Shown here piece by piece: positions 1-8,013 of a stretch of DNA of 64,000 nt (position 1 is its first letter; each line of letters opens with the position of its first letter). Source of the stretch: Halorussus vallis (GTDB taxonomy: Archaea > Halobacteriota > Halobacteria > Halobacteriales > Haladaptataceae); the NCBI RefSeq assembly GCF_024138165.1, contig NZ_CP100000.1, forward strand, positions 372,001-436,000, in the 5' to 3' direction. Position numbers and translations under genes: made by a program. A model generated the notes under the pieces. That model ran no database searches. It was given only the letters and a program-made list of their open reading frames with translations, and was not told the origin of the DNA.

Positions 1-26
1 CCCGGCGGCCCCGCGGGGCCGCCGGG
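1..26. terminator. GC-only perfect palindrome at the window edge
   Basis: The first 26 bases form a perfect palindrome made only of G and C, with 13-bp arms and no loop. It may be the terminator hairpin of a gene to the left of the window, but no T-run follows on the plus strand. It belongs to the class of loopless palindromes seen elsewhere in this window. Confidence 0.4.
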
Positions 27-70
27 AACGCCCAATCTACTTACCTCGCTCGCGCACGTCCAGAGTCTCC

Positions 71-634
71 ATGCCGAATCGAGACGACGAAGCCGACGAC
101 TCGAACGAGCACAGCGGTGACTCCGACGGGCCGGCGACCCGCCGGAGTCGCCCGGTGACGGAGGAGAGCTACGGCATTCCCGACGACGAGGAGGGACTGC
201 TGTCGTGGGAGTTCGTCGCCGACCGGATGGCCGACGACCGGACGTACTGGGTTTCGACCACGCGCCCGGACGGCCACCCGCACGCGCGACCCGTCTGGGG
301 CATCTGGTTCGACGACACCTTCCACTGCGGCGGCGGCGAGCGGACGCGGTGGGTCCAGAACCTCGCGGAGAACGCCGAGATAACTGTCCACCGCGAGAGC
401 GGCACCGAGGTCGTCATCGTCGAGGGCCGGGCGGGGATGCTCACGGAGCGGACCGCCGACGAGGAACGCCTGGAGCGAATCGACGACGCCTACGAGGAGA
501 AGTACGGAATCCGCCACGGGACGCCCGTCTTCGCGGTCCACCCCCACACGGTCTTCGCGTGGAGCGACTACCCCGAGGACGCGACCCGGTGGACGTTCGG
601 TCACCAGAGCGACGAGGAAGAAGACGAGGAGTGA
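71..634 (+). CDS. Pyridoxamine 5'-phosphate oxidase-fold (PPOX) family protein
   Basis: 187 aa. After a charged, probably disordered N-terminus of about 45 residues comes a split-beta-barrel flavin-binding fold. The visible signature is YWVSTTRPDGHPHARPVWG (about residues 59-77), then a central part (FHCGGGERTRWVQNL, VIVEGRAG) and a C-terminal tryptophan-containing stretch (ARWTF-like) typical of the family. Such proteins bind FMN, F420 or heme and carry out small redox reactions; the substrate cannot be read from sequence. The ATG at 71 is preceded at about 26-30 bp by an AT-richer stretch (31-43), compatible with a leaderless transcript. It stands alone, with a different-function gene 240 bp downstream. 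The tail ends in an acidic DEEEDEE run, normal for haloarchaea. Confidence 0.85.
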   Translation: MPNRDDEADDSNEHSGDSDGPATRRSRPVTEESYGIPDDEEGLLSWEFVADRMADDRTYWVSTTRPDGHPHARPVWGIWFDDTFHCGGGERTRWVQNLAENAEITVHRESGTEVVIVEGRAGMLTERTADEERLERIDDAYEEKYGIRHGTPVFAVHPHTVFAWSDYPEDATRWTFGHQSDEEEDEE

Positions 635-875
635 GGAGTCCGGTGAACGCGCCGGAGAGACGTTTGGGGAACTGCGCTCGGTGACACCAACCCCCGGAAG
701 CGCTCGGTGAATCAACCGATAGGGGGGACTTTCGAGGCGGTCTGCTTTGCCGCGGTTACCGTCTCGTCGAATCCAATACCGTTTCCATCCGATTATGTAA
801 TCTCGGGTACGTTCCGCAACTCCAATCAGCGCGAACGGCGATAGAGCAAAGTACCCGAGAGACACCATTGGTACC

Positions 876-2522
876 ATGTCTCTCGACTACGAGCGGGAAC
901 TGGCGGAGTTCGAGTGGGACATCCCGGACGACTACAACATCCCGGCGGTCGTCGAGGACCACGCCGAGTCGTTCGGCGACCGCCTGGCGGTCCGGTACCG
1001 CGACGACAGGGGCCGGGAGGCCGAGCGGACCTTCGCCGACGTGCGGGACGACGCCAACCGGTTCGCCAACGCGCTGGCCGACCTCGGCGTCGGCGAGGGC
1101 GACCGGGTGATGCACCTCTTTCCCCGCCACCCCGACGCCTTCGCCATCCAGGTCGGCGCGCTGGCCCGCGGCGCGCTGCTGGTGCCGTGTTCGGCCATGC
1201 TCAAGCCCAAGGACATCGGCTTCCGGGCGAGCGACTGCGAGGCCGAGACGGTGGTCTGTCACGCCGACCTCACCGAGATGGTCGAACCGGTGCTCGAGGA
1301 GACGCCGCTGTCGCGGGTCGTCGTCCTCGACGCCGATGAAGGCGACGAGCGACTCGACCGCGAGGGCTGGTACGGCTTCGCCGACCTCATCGACGGCCAG
1401 TCGACCGACCACGACGGCCCGGACCTCGGCGCCCAGGACCCCATGTCCATCAACTACACGTCCGGGACGACCGGCCAGCCCAAGCCGGTGCTCCACCGCC
1501 ACCGCTGGCTCCGCTGTTTCGAACTCGTCAACGGCCGCTACTGGTGGGGCGTCGAGGCGGGCGACGACTTCTCGGACGAACTGCTGTGGGCGACCACCGG
1601 CACCGGGTGGGCGAAGTGGTTCTGGAGCCCCGTCGGCGTCGGCCTGACGACCGGCGCGCCACAGTTCCTCTACGAGGGCGAGTTCGACGCCGGAACGTTC
1701 CTCGACCTGATGGAGGAAGAGGACGTCACGCGCCTCTGTGCGGTGCCGACCCAGTACCGGATGTTCGCCCAGCGCGACGACCTCGCCGACCGTGACCTCG
1801 CGCTCACGGAAGCGGTTTCGGCAGGCGAACCGCTCAACCGCGAACCGATTCAGGCCTTCGAGGACGCGCTCGGGGTGACGCCCCGGGACGGCTACGGCCA
1901 GACCGAGACGGTCGCGCTCGTCACCAATTACCCCGGCATCGACGTCAAGCCCGGCAGCATGGGCAAGCCCGCGCCCGGCATGGGGACGACCGTCATCGAC
2001 ACCCAGGACGAGGAGGAGGTCGAACCCGGCGAAACCGGCGAAATCGCGGTGCCGGTCGACTGCCCCGGCATCTTCGACGGCTACTACGAGAAGCCCGAAC
2101 TCGACGAGAAGACGTTCCGGGGCGACTACTATCGCACCGGCGACCTCGCCCGCGTCGACGAGGACGGCTACTTCTTCTTCGAGGGCCGGGCCGACGACAT
2201 CATCATCTCCTCGGGCTACCGCATCGGCCCGTTCGAGGTCGAGGACGCGCTGGTCGGCCACGAGGCGGTCGCCGAGGCCGCGGCGGTCGCCAGCCCCCAC
2301 GACGAGCGCGGCAACGTCGTCAAAGCCTACGTCGTGCTCTCGGAGAGCTACGAAGGGAGCGACGAACTGGTCGCAGAGCTACAGGACTACATGAAGTCGG
2401 AGACGGCGCCGTACAAGTACCCCCGACGGATCGAGTTCGTCGACGAACTCCCGAAGACCTCCAGCGGGAAGATCCGCCGGATAGAACTCCGGAAGGAGGA
2501 GAAGGAGCAGTTCGGCGCGTAG
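876..2522 (+). CDS. AMP-forming acyl-CoA synthetase (acetyl/medium-chain type)
   Basis: 548 aa member of the ANL adenylating superfamily. It activates a carboxylic acid with ATP to an acyl-adenylate and transfers it to CoA. The P-loop-like A3 motif YTSGTTGQPKP lies near residue 193, a GYGQTE motif near residue 343, the A7 YRTGDLAR motif near 418, and the catalytic lysine in PKTSSGKIRR near 533. Length and motif order are full for the family and closest to the acetyl-CoA/medium-chain (AcsM-like) group, but chain-length preference is not readable. The ATG at 876 is the first in frame after the intergenic region. It has no operon partner; the next genes are on the other strand. Confidence 0.9.
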   Translation: MSLDYERELAEFEWDIPDDYNIPAVVEDHAESFGDRLAVRYRDDRGREAERTFADVRDDANRFANALADLGVGEGDRVMHLFPRHPDAFAIQVGALARGALLVPCSAMLKPKDIGFRASDCEAETVVCHADLTEMVEPVLEETPLSRVVVLDADEGDERLDREGWYGFADLIDGQSTDHDGPDLGAQDPMSINYTSGTTGQPKPVLHRHRWLRCFELVNGRYWWGVEAGDDFSDELLWATTGTGWAKWFWSPVGVGLTTGAPQFLYEGEFDAGTFLDLMEEEDVTRLCAVPTQYRMFAQRDDLADRDLALTEAVSAGEPLNREPIQAFEDALGVTPRDGYGQTETVALVTNYPGIDVKPGSMGKPAPGMGTTVIDTQDEEEVEPGETGEIAVPVDCPGIFDGYYEKPELDEKTFRGDYYRTGDLARVDEDGYFFFEGRADDIIISSGYRIGPFEVEDALVGHEAVAEAAAVASPHDERGNVVKAYVVLSESYEGSDELVAELQDYMKSETAPYKYPRRIEFVDELPKTSSGKIRRIELRKEEKEQFGA

Positions 2523-2550
2523 GCCGACCGCCCGCAGATTACGGTCGGGG

Positions 2551-2625
2551 TCACTCGCCGAACGTCTCTGCCTCGGCGTCCGTCACGCGCTCGATGACCG
2601 CGATATCACCTGGGACGCGATTCAT
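2551..2625 (-). other. Possible 24-residue ORF or gene remnant
   Basis: Between the acyl-CoA synthetase and the SRPBCC gene, the minus strand can be read from ATG (2623-2625) to TGA (2551-2553) as a 24-residue peptide containing GDIAVIERVTDAEAETFGE. It looks more like the end of a haloarchaeal protein than random GC sequence because of its acidic composition, but no upstream continuation is visible. It could be a tiny real gene downstream of the ArsR/SRPBCC pair or the remains of a deleted gene. No function is assigned. Confidence 0.2.
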
Positions 2626-2709
2626 CCCGGCTTTGGCTGACACTAACGTGGTTGGTGCGGAGATAGAGGAGAAGGATACGTTTCGAACGTGAGTTCTGAC
2701 CTAACCCGT

Positions 2710-3177
2710 TTATTCCTCCACCCGACCGGCGAGGTTTTCGAGGGCGGCGTCCCATCTGGCGGTCGCCTGGTCGACGCCGCCGAATTCGGGGATTCCCTCG
2801 AAGAGCGCGGTCACTTCGGTCCCGTCGGGGACTTCTTCGAAGGTGACCGTAGCCGTGTACCTCGCCTCTTCACCCAACTGCTCGACCATCGACTCGTCGG
2901 TAAACACTATCTTCTCGGGCTTCGTGAGTTCCTGGAACGTGCCTTTGAACGGATGGGAGTGAGGCTCCGTCTCCTCGGTCGTTCCTTCGAGCCATATCCG
3001 GAACGTCCCGCCCTCCTCGGGCTCTACGTCCTCGACCTCGGCTTCGAACCCCGGCGGGGGCGCCCAGACGGCGAGGTCGTCCGGGTCGAGGAACGCTTCG
3101 AATACCCGTTCGGGCGGGGCGTCGATCGTGCGGTTGATGGTGAAGCTTCGGTCTTCGTCGTCTGTGGATTCTGTCAT
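2710..3177 (-). CDS. SRPBCC (AHSA1-type START-like) protein
   Basis: 155 aa. It opens with FTINRTIDAPPERVFEAFLD and continues through LAVWAPPPGFEAEVEDVEPEEGGTF-type strands to VTALFEGIPEF and a C-terminal helix (RWDAALENLAGRVEE). This is the helix-grip fold of the AHSA1/YndB group, which binds small hydrophobic ligands; the ligand is unknown. It lies 28 bp downstream of the ArsR-type regulator gene on the same strand. ArsR plus SRPBCC is a recurrent pair in bacteria and archaea, so the two are probably cotranscribed and functionally linked. The ATG at 3177 is clear. Confidence 0.85.
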   Translation of the reverse strand: MTESTDDEDRSFTINRTIDAPPERVFEAFLDPDDLAVWAPPPGFEAEVEDVEPEEGGTFRIWLEGTTEETEPHSHPFKGTFQELTKPEKIVFTDESMVEQLGEEARYTATVTFEEVPDGTEVTALFEGIPEFGGVDQATARWDAALENLAGRVEE

Positions 3178-3205
3178 CGGTTTCTCCAGTCGGTGGATTC
3201 GAGTG

Positions 3206-3544
3206 TCATGGTTGGTCGTTTTCGAGATGGTCGCCCAGCGCGTCGAAGCGGTCCTCCCAGAAGATGCGGTACCGGAGCAACCAGCCGAACGCGGCGCTCA
3301 TCGGCGCGGCTTCCAGGTGACACCGGCGGACCCGGCCGTCTTTTTCGATCTCGACGAGGCCGGCGTCCTCCAGGACGTGCAGGTGTTTCGAAACCGCTGC
3401 GAGCGACACGTCGTGGGGTTCGGCCAACCCGCTAACGGGTTCCGGACCATCGGCCAACTGTTCGAGGATCGCTCGTCGGATGGGGTGAGCGAGCGCTCTG
3501 AAGATCTCGTCCAACTCGACATCTTCCGGCACTCGTTCAACCAT
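3206..3544 (-). CDS. ArsR-family winged-helix transcriptional regulator
   Basis: 112 aa. It has the compact ArsR fold: a start helix (LDEIFRALAHPIRRAILEQLADG), a recognition segment (DVSLAAVSKHLHVLEDAGLVEI) and a wing (EKDGRVRRCHLEA). It has no cysteine-rich metal site, so it belongs to the metal-independent group that usually accompanies SRPBCC genes. It likely regulates itself and the downstream SRPBCC gene: the 11-bp palindrome 3568-3578, centred about 30 bp before the start, fits an operator overlapping the promoter. The first gene of a two-gene unit. Confidence 0.88.
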   Translation of the reverse strand: MVERVPEDVELDEIFRALAHPIRRAILEQLADGPEPVSGLAEPHDVSLAAVSKHLHVLEDAGLVEIEKDGRVRRCHLEAAPMSAAFGWLLRYRIFWEDRFDALGDHLENDQP

Positions 3545-3567
3545 CCAGTTGAATTACCTCTTCGATG

Positions 3568-3578
3568 ATGCTTAGCAT
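3568..3578. promoter_or_regulatory. Candidate ArsR operator palindrome
   Basis: The sequence ATGCTTAGCAT is a perfect 5+1+5 palindrome 24-34 bp before the arsR-type start codon at 3544. The position would overlap the core promoter of the minus-strand unit, as expected for autorepression. Binding by the adjacent regulator is inferred from position only. Confidence 0.4.
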
Positions 3579-3793
3579 TTTCGTTGGGTGAATGGGAAGT
3601 CGCCCCGTTCGTCCGAATTCGGATCGCTGCCCGAGGGATATTCCCGCGGGATTCGTCCTGCTCATCTCGTGTACTTCTACGGAATCGCGTCGGTATCAAA
3701 CCCGTCCAATTCCCCTACGGGTTCGACCGAACACGGACGTCCCCACCGCTACTGCCGAAATCCGCTCCGATAACAGCGTTTCCTCGAAGGGAC

Positions 3794-4021
3794 TTAGTAG
3801 AAGACGCCGAAAGAGACGAATCCGACGACGAAGAACAGAACCATTCCGACGAACGCGTGTGCGGTCGGGGAGAGATTCATTCCCGCGAACGCGACGTAGT
3901 GTAGACCGAGAGTCACGATTATCGAGAGCACTACGTAGAAGGCGATTCTGCCCCAATCTTGGTCCGGGTGGGACGCGGTTTCGTTCGTTGGCTCGGCTTC
4001 GGGAGTTGGTTTTTCTGTCAT
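3794..4021 (-). CDS. Small two-helix membrane protein
   Basis: 75 aa. A polar acidic N-terminus of about 22 residues is followed by two hydrophobic segments: RIAFYVVLSIIVTLGLHYVAF (about 25-45) and a second at about 50-75 (AHAFVGMVLFFVVGFVSFGVF). It has no recognizable domain. On the minus strand a TATA-like element (GTTTAATAACC, about 4040-4050) lies 25-30 bp before the ATG, consistent with a leaderless monocistronic transcript; this supports reality of the gene despite its size. Function unknown. Confidence 0.65.
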   Translation of the reverse strand: MTEKPTPEAEPTNETASHPDQDWGRIAFYVVLSIIVTLGLHYVAFAGMNLSPTAHAFVGMVLFFVVGFVSFGVFY

Positions 4022-4244
4022 GGCTGGTAGTTCTCCAAATGGTTATTAAACCACCTGGTTGAATGTCGGCGAGGCGAATATTTAACACTTTTGGTGGTTT
4101 TGGCGCGATGCGGCGCTAACGCTCCGAATTCGGCGCGTATCACCCCGGATACTGTCACAGGGCGCGATTAGAACTGCCGCCGGTACCGCCGATTTCCTAT
4201 CCCCCTGCGTCGGCAACCGACCCGTCCTTCACCCGAACGGGGCG

Positions 4245-5231
4245 CTATCCCGTGGATTCTGCGAAGAACTCGCGCACGGTGTCGGCGCCCTCCTCCTCGT
4301 CCACCGCTCCTAGCGCAAGCGCGAGTTTCACGCGGGCCTTCCACGGCGCGAGGTCGCCGCCGGGAATCGCGCCCGCGTCCTGGAGGGTTTTGCCGCCGCC
4401 GGGCGTGCCGTACACCGCGCCGGTCGACCCCGCGCCGCACCGGGAGGTCAGGACCGCGGGGACGCCCGCTTCGATGGCGTCGGCGACGGCCTCGCCCAAC
4501 TCCCCCGTGGTGTTGCCGAGGCCGGTGCCCGCGACCACGATGCCGTCGGCGCCGGCGTCGACGGCGCGCTCGACCTGAGCGCCGTCGACGCCTGCCGCCG
4601 AGACGACCAGTTCGACGCAAGCGTCGGTCGAGGTCGCGGGGACGTAGACAGACTCGCTCCGCGGTTCGCGGTGGAACCGCAGGCCGTCGCGGGTGAGCGT
4701 CGCGACGGGGCCGTCGTTCGGCGAGGCGAACGCCGCGAGCTTGTGAGTGTGGACCTTTCGGACGTCGCGGGCCGCGTGGAGTTCGTCGTCGAACGCGACG
4801 AAGGCGCCCTCGTCGACTCGGCGGTGAGTCGCCGCGCGGACCGCCGCCAGCACGTTCGCCGGCGCGTCGGAACTCGGCTCGTCGAGCCGACGCTGAGCGC
4901 CCGTGACGACCACCGGAACCGGAAGCGAGAGCGTCAGGTCCAGGAAGTACGCCGTCTCGGCCAGGGTGTCCGTACCGTGGGTGACGACGACGGCTTCCGC
5001 GCCGTCCTCGGCCGCGGCACGGGCGCGCTCGCCGACGGCGGCCATCGTCTCGAAGTCCATGTCGAACCCGGGCGTCTGCGAAACCGACTCGACCGAGAGG
5101 CTCGCCTCGGCGCCGAGTTCGGGGACCGCGTCGACGAGGTCCTCGCCCGAGAGCGACGGGGTCGCGCCGTCTTCGTCCGCCGTGCTGGCGATGGTGCCGC
5201 CGGTGGCGACGACGTGAACCTGTGGGAGCAT
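4245..5231 (-). CDS. L-asparaginase (type I/II family)
   Basis: 328 aa from the ATG at 5231. It hydrolyses L-asparagine to aspartate and ammonia. The N-terminus VHVVATGGTIAST carries the first catalytic threonine, and VVVTHGTDTLAETAYFLDL carries the second TDT motif; GGKTL and ALALGA near the C-terminus fit the small domain. Length matches the family. An in-frame ATG at 5258 would add nine basic residues (MSLSRARRI) but 5231 gives the standard family N-terminus. It has no signal peptide, so it is cytosolic. A glutaminase side activity is possible but not readable. Confidence 0.9.
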   Translation of the reverse strand: MLPQVHVVATGGTIASTADEDGATPSLSGEDLVDAVPELGAEASLSVESVSQTPGFDMDFETMAAVGERARAAAEDGAEAVVVTHGTDTLAETAYFLDLTLSLPVPVVVTGAQRRLDEPSSDAPANVLAAVRAATHRRVDEGAFVAFDDELHAARDVRKVHTHKLAAFASPNDGPVATLTRDGLRFHREPRSESVYVPATSTDACVELVVSAAGVDGAQVERAVDAGADGIVVAGTGLGNTTGELGEAVADAIEAGVPAVLTSRCGAGSTGAVYGTPGGGKTLQDAGAIPGGDLAPWKARVKLALALGAVDEEEGADTVREFFAESTG

Positions 5232-5273
5232 GATTCGACGTGCACGCGACAGCGACAAGAAGCCTCGGGCGAG

Positions 5274-5345
5274 TCCCGGGTCGAACGACTCGCGGTGTGT
5301 CGGCGGCGTTCCCGAGTCGAGCGACTTGCGGTATGTCGGCGGCGC
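5274..5345. repeat. Tandem duplication of a 36-bp unit
   Basis: Two head-to-tail 36-bp copies (5274-5309 and 5310-5345) differ at only a few positions; each starts TCCCG and ends GTCGGCGGCG plus one base. They lie between the divergent asparaginase and membrane-protein genes and run directly into the palindrome at 5340-5367. A local tandem duplication is the simplest reading. Confidence 0.7.
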
Positions 5346-5367
5346 TCCGCCGCGCGGCGGAGCGCCG
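5340..5367. repeat. 28-bp perfect palindrome between divergent genes
   Basis: Positions 5340-5367 form a perfect GC-rich palindrome without a loop; it extends to 5337-5370 with one G/T wobble pair. It sits about 30 bp before the TATA element of the downstream membrane gene. It could be a protein-binding site for a divergent promoter or one of the apparently functionless palindromes in this window. Confidence 0.6.
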
Positions 5368-5395
5368 TCGCTCGGGACTCAAACACTGCCAACAA

Positions 5396-5404
5396 TTTAT
5401 TTAT
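5396..5404 (+). promoter_or_regulatory. TATA-type promoter, leaderless start
   Basis: TTTATTTAT stands out in a GC-rich region and its centre is 27 bp before the GTG at 5427. This is the spacing expected for a haloarchaeal TATA box driving a leaderless mRNA and is the main reason for choosing that start. Confidence 0.55.
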
Positions 5405-5426
5405 TCTAGTCCGTCGTACTGCTTCC

Positions 5427-5915
5427 GTGCTCCGACGCTTCCCCTACGAAGCGGAGCCCGACGGCGCGGTGTTCGGGCCGCACCACTTCTACCTGGGCGT
5501 TCTGCTGATACTGTTGGTCTGCTGGATGGTTTACGGCGTCGACGAGTCCGGCCGGAAGCCGTGGGGCGTCGTCGCGCTGACGATGCTCGCCATCTTCTTC
5601 TTCTCGCTCACGTGGCCGTACTACCCCGCCGTCGGGGCGCTCGGCGTTCTCGTTACGCTCGGCATCGCGGCGGCGCTGGCGGCGCTGCGACCCTACTGGT
5701 GGCGCGTCGGGATGACGACCCACTGGGCGCTACTGGTCGGTCTGTTCGTCGCGCTCGACGACGCGGTGAGCCACGCGCTCGGGTGGCGGACGCCGCTGGA
5801 CTCCATCTGGGCCGAGTACCTCTACCCGTACGTCTCGAAGGGCCGGCTACCGTCCGACCTCGAAACCTTCGTCGCGGAGAATCTCGCGAACGCGCTCGGT
5901 GTGGTCCCCCTGTAG
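5427..5915 (+). CDS. Multi-spanning membrane protein of unknown function
   Basis: 162 aa from GTG 5427. Four to five hydrophobic helices are visible: FYLGVLLILLVCWMVYGV (about 18-35), VVALTMLAIFFFSLTW, AVGALGVLVTLGIAAALAAL, and WALLVGLFVALDDAVSHALG. The mention of a helix ending in DDAVSHALGW followed by LDSIWAEYLYPYV recalls haloarchaeal membrane proteins of unknown role. Its last 69 bp overlap, antisense, the 3' end of the SUI1 gene. Longer upstream extensions of the frame cross the tandem repeat and are unlikely to be coding. Confidence 0.65.
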   Translation: MLRRFPYEAEPDGAVFGPHHFYLGVLLILLVCWMVYGVDESGRKPWGVVALTMLAIFFFSLTWPYYPAVGALGVLVTLGIAAALAALRPYWWRVGMTTHWALLVGLFVALDDAVSHALGWRTPLDSIWAEYLYPYVSKGRLPSDLETFVAENLANALGVVPL

Positions 5916-6152
5916 TTCGATGGTGCCGTCGTCGACGGTCCCGCCCGTGGCGAGTTTGCTCTTGAGCGTCGACCCGAGTTCCGAGGTGTCGACCGACGTG
6001 GTGTCGAACCCCTCCACGATGGTCATCGCCTTCCCGTAGGTCCGCTCCTCGGTGCGGACCGTCAGGCGCTGCTGGGAGCGCCCGAGGTCCTCGTCGATTC
6101 CAAGTTCGTCCGGCAGCCCCGAGACGGAGCTGATGTCGTCTTTCTCCCCCAT
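5847..6152 (-). CDS. SUI1 (eIF1/YciH) family translation initiation factor
   Basis: 101 aa from ATG 6152. The SUI1 core is clear: RLTVRTEERTYGKAMTIVEGFD, then LGSTLKSKLATGGTVDDGTI and the final ELQGDHTERVREILRDEGF. Archaeal homologues help start-codon selection on the small ribosomal subunit. Full length for the family. A longer frame upstream of 6152 is rich in R/G and not family-like. The gene overlaps the convergent membrane-protein gene by 69 bp; since the conserved C-terminus lies in the overlap, the SUI1 frame is the more certain of the two. Confidence 0.92.
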   Translation of the reverse strand: MGEKDDISSVSGLPDELGIDEDLGRSQQRLTVRTEERTYGKAMTIVEGFDTTSVDTSELGSTLKSKLATGGTVDDGTIELQGDHTERVREILRDEGFEVGR

Positions 6153-6308
6153 GGTTCGACCTACGCATCGTGCGCCCTTGAGGCTTCCCCGGCACCGCCG
6201 GCGGTGATTCTCGCCGGAGCGCGACCGTCCCGGCAACCCCCGTCCCGGCAACCCCCGTCCCTCGCCGATATCTCGAACCTATAAGCGTCCCGCGGTGAAT
6301 CGTGCGGT

Positions 6309-7460
6309 ATGGACCGTGTCGCAATCATCGGTGCGTCGATGACCAAGTTCGGCGACCGGGACTCGTGGCTGCGCGAGTTGCTCGCGCAGGCGGGCCGCGA
6401 GTGTCTCGAAGACGCCGGCGTCGCACCCGACGAACTCGAACACCTGTACGTCTCGAACATGGCCAGCGGCGAGTTCGAGGGCCAGACGGGCGTCCCGAAC
6501 GCCCTCGCCCACGACCTCGGCGCGATGCCGGCCTACACCCAGCGCGTCGACCAGACCTCCGCGTCCGGCGGCGCGGGCATCTACGCCGCCTGGCAGTCGG
6601 TCGCCTCGGGCGCGTCGGAGATGACCATGCTGGTCGGCGGCGAGAAGATGACCCACAAGACGACCGCGGAGGCGACCGACATCATCGCGTCGCTCACCCA
6701 TCCGGTCGAGTACAAGCACGGCCTGACCCTGCCGTCGTTCGCGGGACTCACGGCGCGGCGGTACCTCCACGAGTACGACGCCCCGCGCGAGAGCCTGGCG
6801 AAGGTCGCGGTGAAGAACCACAAGAACGGCCTCGACAACCCCCACGCGCAGTTCCGCAAGGAGGTCGACGTCGAGACGGTGATGGAGTCGCCCATCGTGG
6901 CCGACCCGCTCCGCCTCTACGACTTCTGTCCCATCACGGACGGGAGCGCGGCCCTGCTGTTCTGTCCGGAGTCGGTCGCCGAGGAGGTCGCCACCGACTA
7001 CACCGTCGTCTCGGGCATCGGCGGCGCGACCGACACCCACGTCGTCCACGAGCGCGACGACCCGACGGTGATGGGCGCGGCGGTCGAGAGTTCGGAGACG
7101 GCCTACGAGATGGCCGGCAGCGGCCCCGACGACGTCGACGTGGCGGAACTCCACGACATGTTCACCATCCTGGAGTTCCTCCAGAGCGAGGCCGTCGGCT
7201 TCTTCGAGCAGGGCGAGGGCTGGAAGGCGGTCGAGGAGGGCGTCACCGACCGCGACGGCGAGTTGCCCATCAACACCTCCGGCGGCCTCAAGTCGAAGGG
7301 CCACCCGCTCGGCGCGAGCGGGGTCGCACAGGCGTACGAGATACACCAGCAGTTGCTCGGCGACGCGGGCGACCGGCAGGTCGAGGCCGAGGTCGGCCTG
7401 GCCTGCAACGTCGGCGGGTTCGGCAACTGCGTCACCACCACCATCCTGGAGCAACCATGA
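6309..7460 (+). CDS. Thiolase-superfamily protein (SCP2-thiolase/Ltp type) lacking the nucleophilic Cys
   Basis: 383 aa with the thiolase fold: AIIGASMTKFGDRD at the N-terminus, QTSASGGAGIYAAW around residue 84, GHPLGASGVAQAYEI (catalytic His loop) and a final VGGFGNCVTT. In true thiolases the nucleophile is the Cys of a C-A-S-G-G motif; here that position is Ser84 (TSASGG). The gene overlaps the following DUF35 gene by four bases (ATGA), which indicates a stable complex. Thiolase-like proteins paired with DUF35 partners include the steroid side-chain aldolases (Ltp2-ChsH2) and the archaeal thiolase/HMG-CoA synthase complex. An aldolase-like or non-thiolytic role is therefore plausible, though annotation pipelines would call it acetyl-CoA acetyltransferase. 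Confidence 0.85.
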   Translation: MDRVAIIGASMTKFGDRDSWLRELLAQAGRECLEDAGVAPDELEHLYVSNMASGEFEGQTGVPNALAHDLGAMPAYTQRVDQTSASGGAGIYAAWQSVASGASEMTMLVGGEKMTHKTTAEATDIIASLTHPVEYKHGLTLPSFAGLTARRYLHEYDAPRESLAKVAVKNHKNGLDNPHAQFRKEVDVETVMESPIVADPLRLYDFCPITDGSAALLFCPESVAEEVATDYTVVSGIGGATDTHVVHERDDPTVMGAAVESSETAYEMAGSGPDDVDVAELHDMFTILEFLQSEAVGFFEQGEGWKAVEEGVTDRDGELPINTSGGLKSKGHPLGASGVAQAYEIHQQLLGDAGDRQVEAEVGLACNVGGFGNCVTTTILEQP

Positions 7461-7822
7461 GTCTGGAAGCACACCGCTGTCCGAACGGCCACCTGACGTA
7501 CCCCGCACACCCGCTCTGCCCGGAGTGCGGCGAGGAGCAAGAGGAAACGGTCGACCTGAGCGACGAAACCGCGGAGGTCGTGACCTGGACGACCAGCACC
7601 GCGACCCCGCCCGGCGTCCGTCAGCCGAACTCGCTCGCCATCGTGGAGTTCTCGGTGGCGGACGGGTCGGTGCGCGCCATCGGGCAACTGACCGAGGATA
7701 CGGAGGTCGAAATCGGCGACGAGGTTCGGCCCGTGTACGTCGAGGAGTTGCGCGACCCCGATGCAGGGATTCGAGAACCCGAGAGTCAGGAGTGGGACGG
7801 GTATCGGTTCGAAGCCGTCTGA
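7457..7822 (+). CDS. DUF35 Zn-ribbon/OB-fold acyl-CoA-binding partner
   Basis: 121 aa. The N-terminal rubredoxin-like zinc ribbon has CPNGH and CPEC (residues about 8-25), followed by an OB fold beginning near VVTWTTSTATPPGVRQ and containing SLAIVEFSVADGSVRAIGQL and EIGDEVRPVYVEEL. DUF35 proteins bind acyl-CoA and shuttle or present it to a thiolase-like partner. Translational coupling (the start codon lies inside the stop of the thiolase gene) strongly supports heteromer formation with that product. Confidence 0.88.
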   Translation: MSLEAHRCPNGHLTYPAHPLCPECGEEQEETVDLSDETAEVVTWTTSTATPPGVRQPNSLAIVEFSVADGSVRAIGQLTEDTEVEIGDEVRPVYVEELRDPDAGIREPESQEWDGYRFEAV

Positions 7823-7847
7823 GTCAACGATTTCTTGGTGACCGATA

Positions 7848-7887
7848 GCGCGGCGGGCGACCGACCGCGGTCGGTCGCCCGCCGCGC
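7848..7887. repeat. 40-bp perfect loopless palindrome
   Basis: Positions 7848-7887 are a perfect palindrome centred on CCGCGG, with 20-bp arms. It starts 25 bp after the DUF35 stop codon. It could act as a terminator for the thiolase/DUF35 unit, but no T-tract follows and the length is unusual. Confidence 0.75.
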
Positions 7888-8013
7888 GGGAGGTCGACGG
7901 TTGTACGGCGGGTCGACTGACCGAACCGCGGAGTCGAGTCGCCGAACCGCTCGCGACTCTCGGCGGGTCGGAGAACCCTTGAGGCCGGCCCTCGAAACGC
8001 CGGGCGAGACACC

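Noticed and set aside
756-2300. 514-codon minus-strand open frame over the acyl-CoA synthetase
   Set aside because: It mirrors the plus-strand gene with codon phase typical of GC-rich antisense frames, has no domain, and the plus frame has all family motifs.
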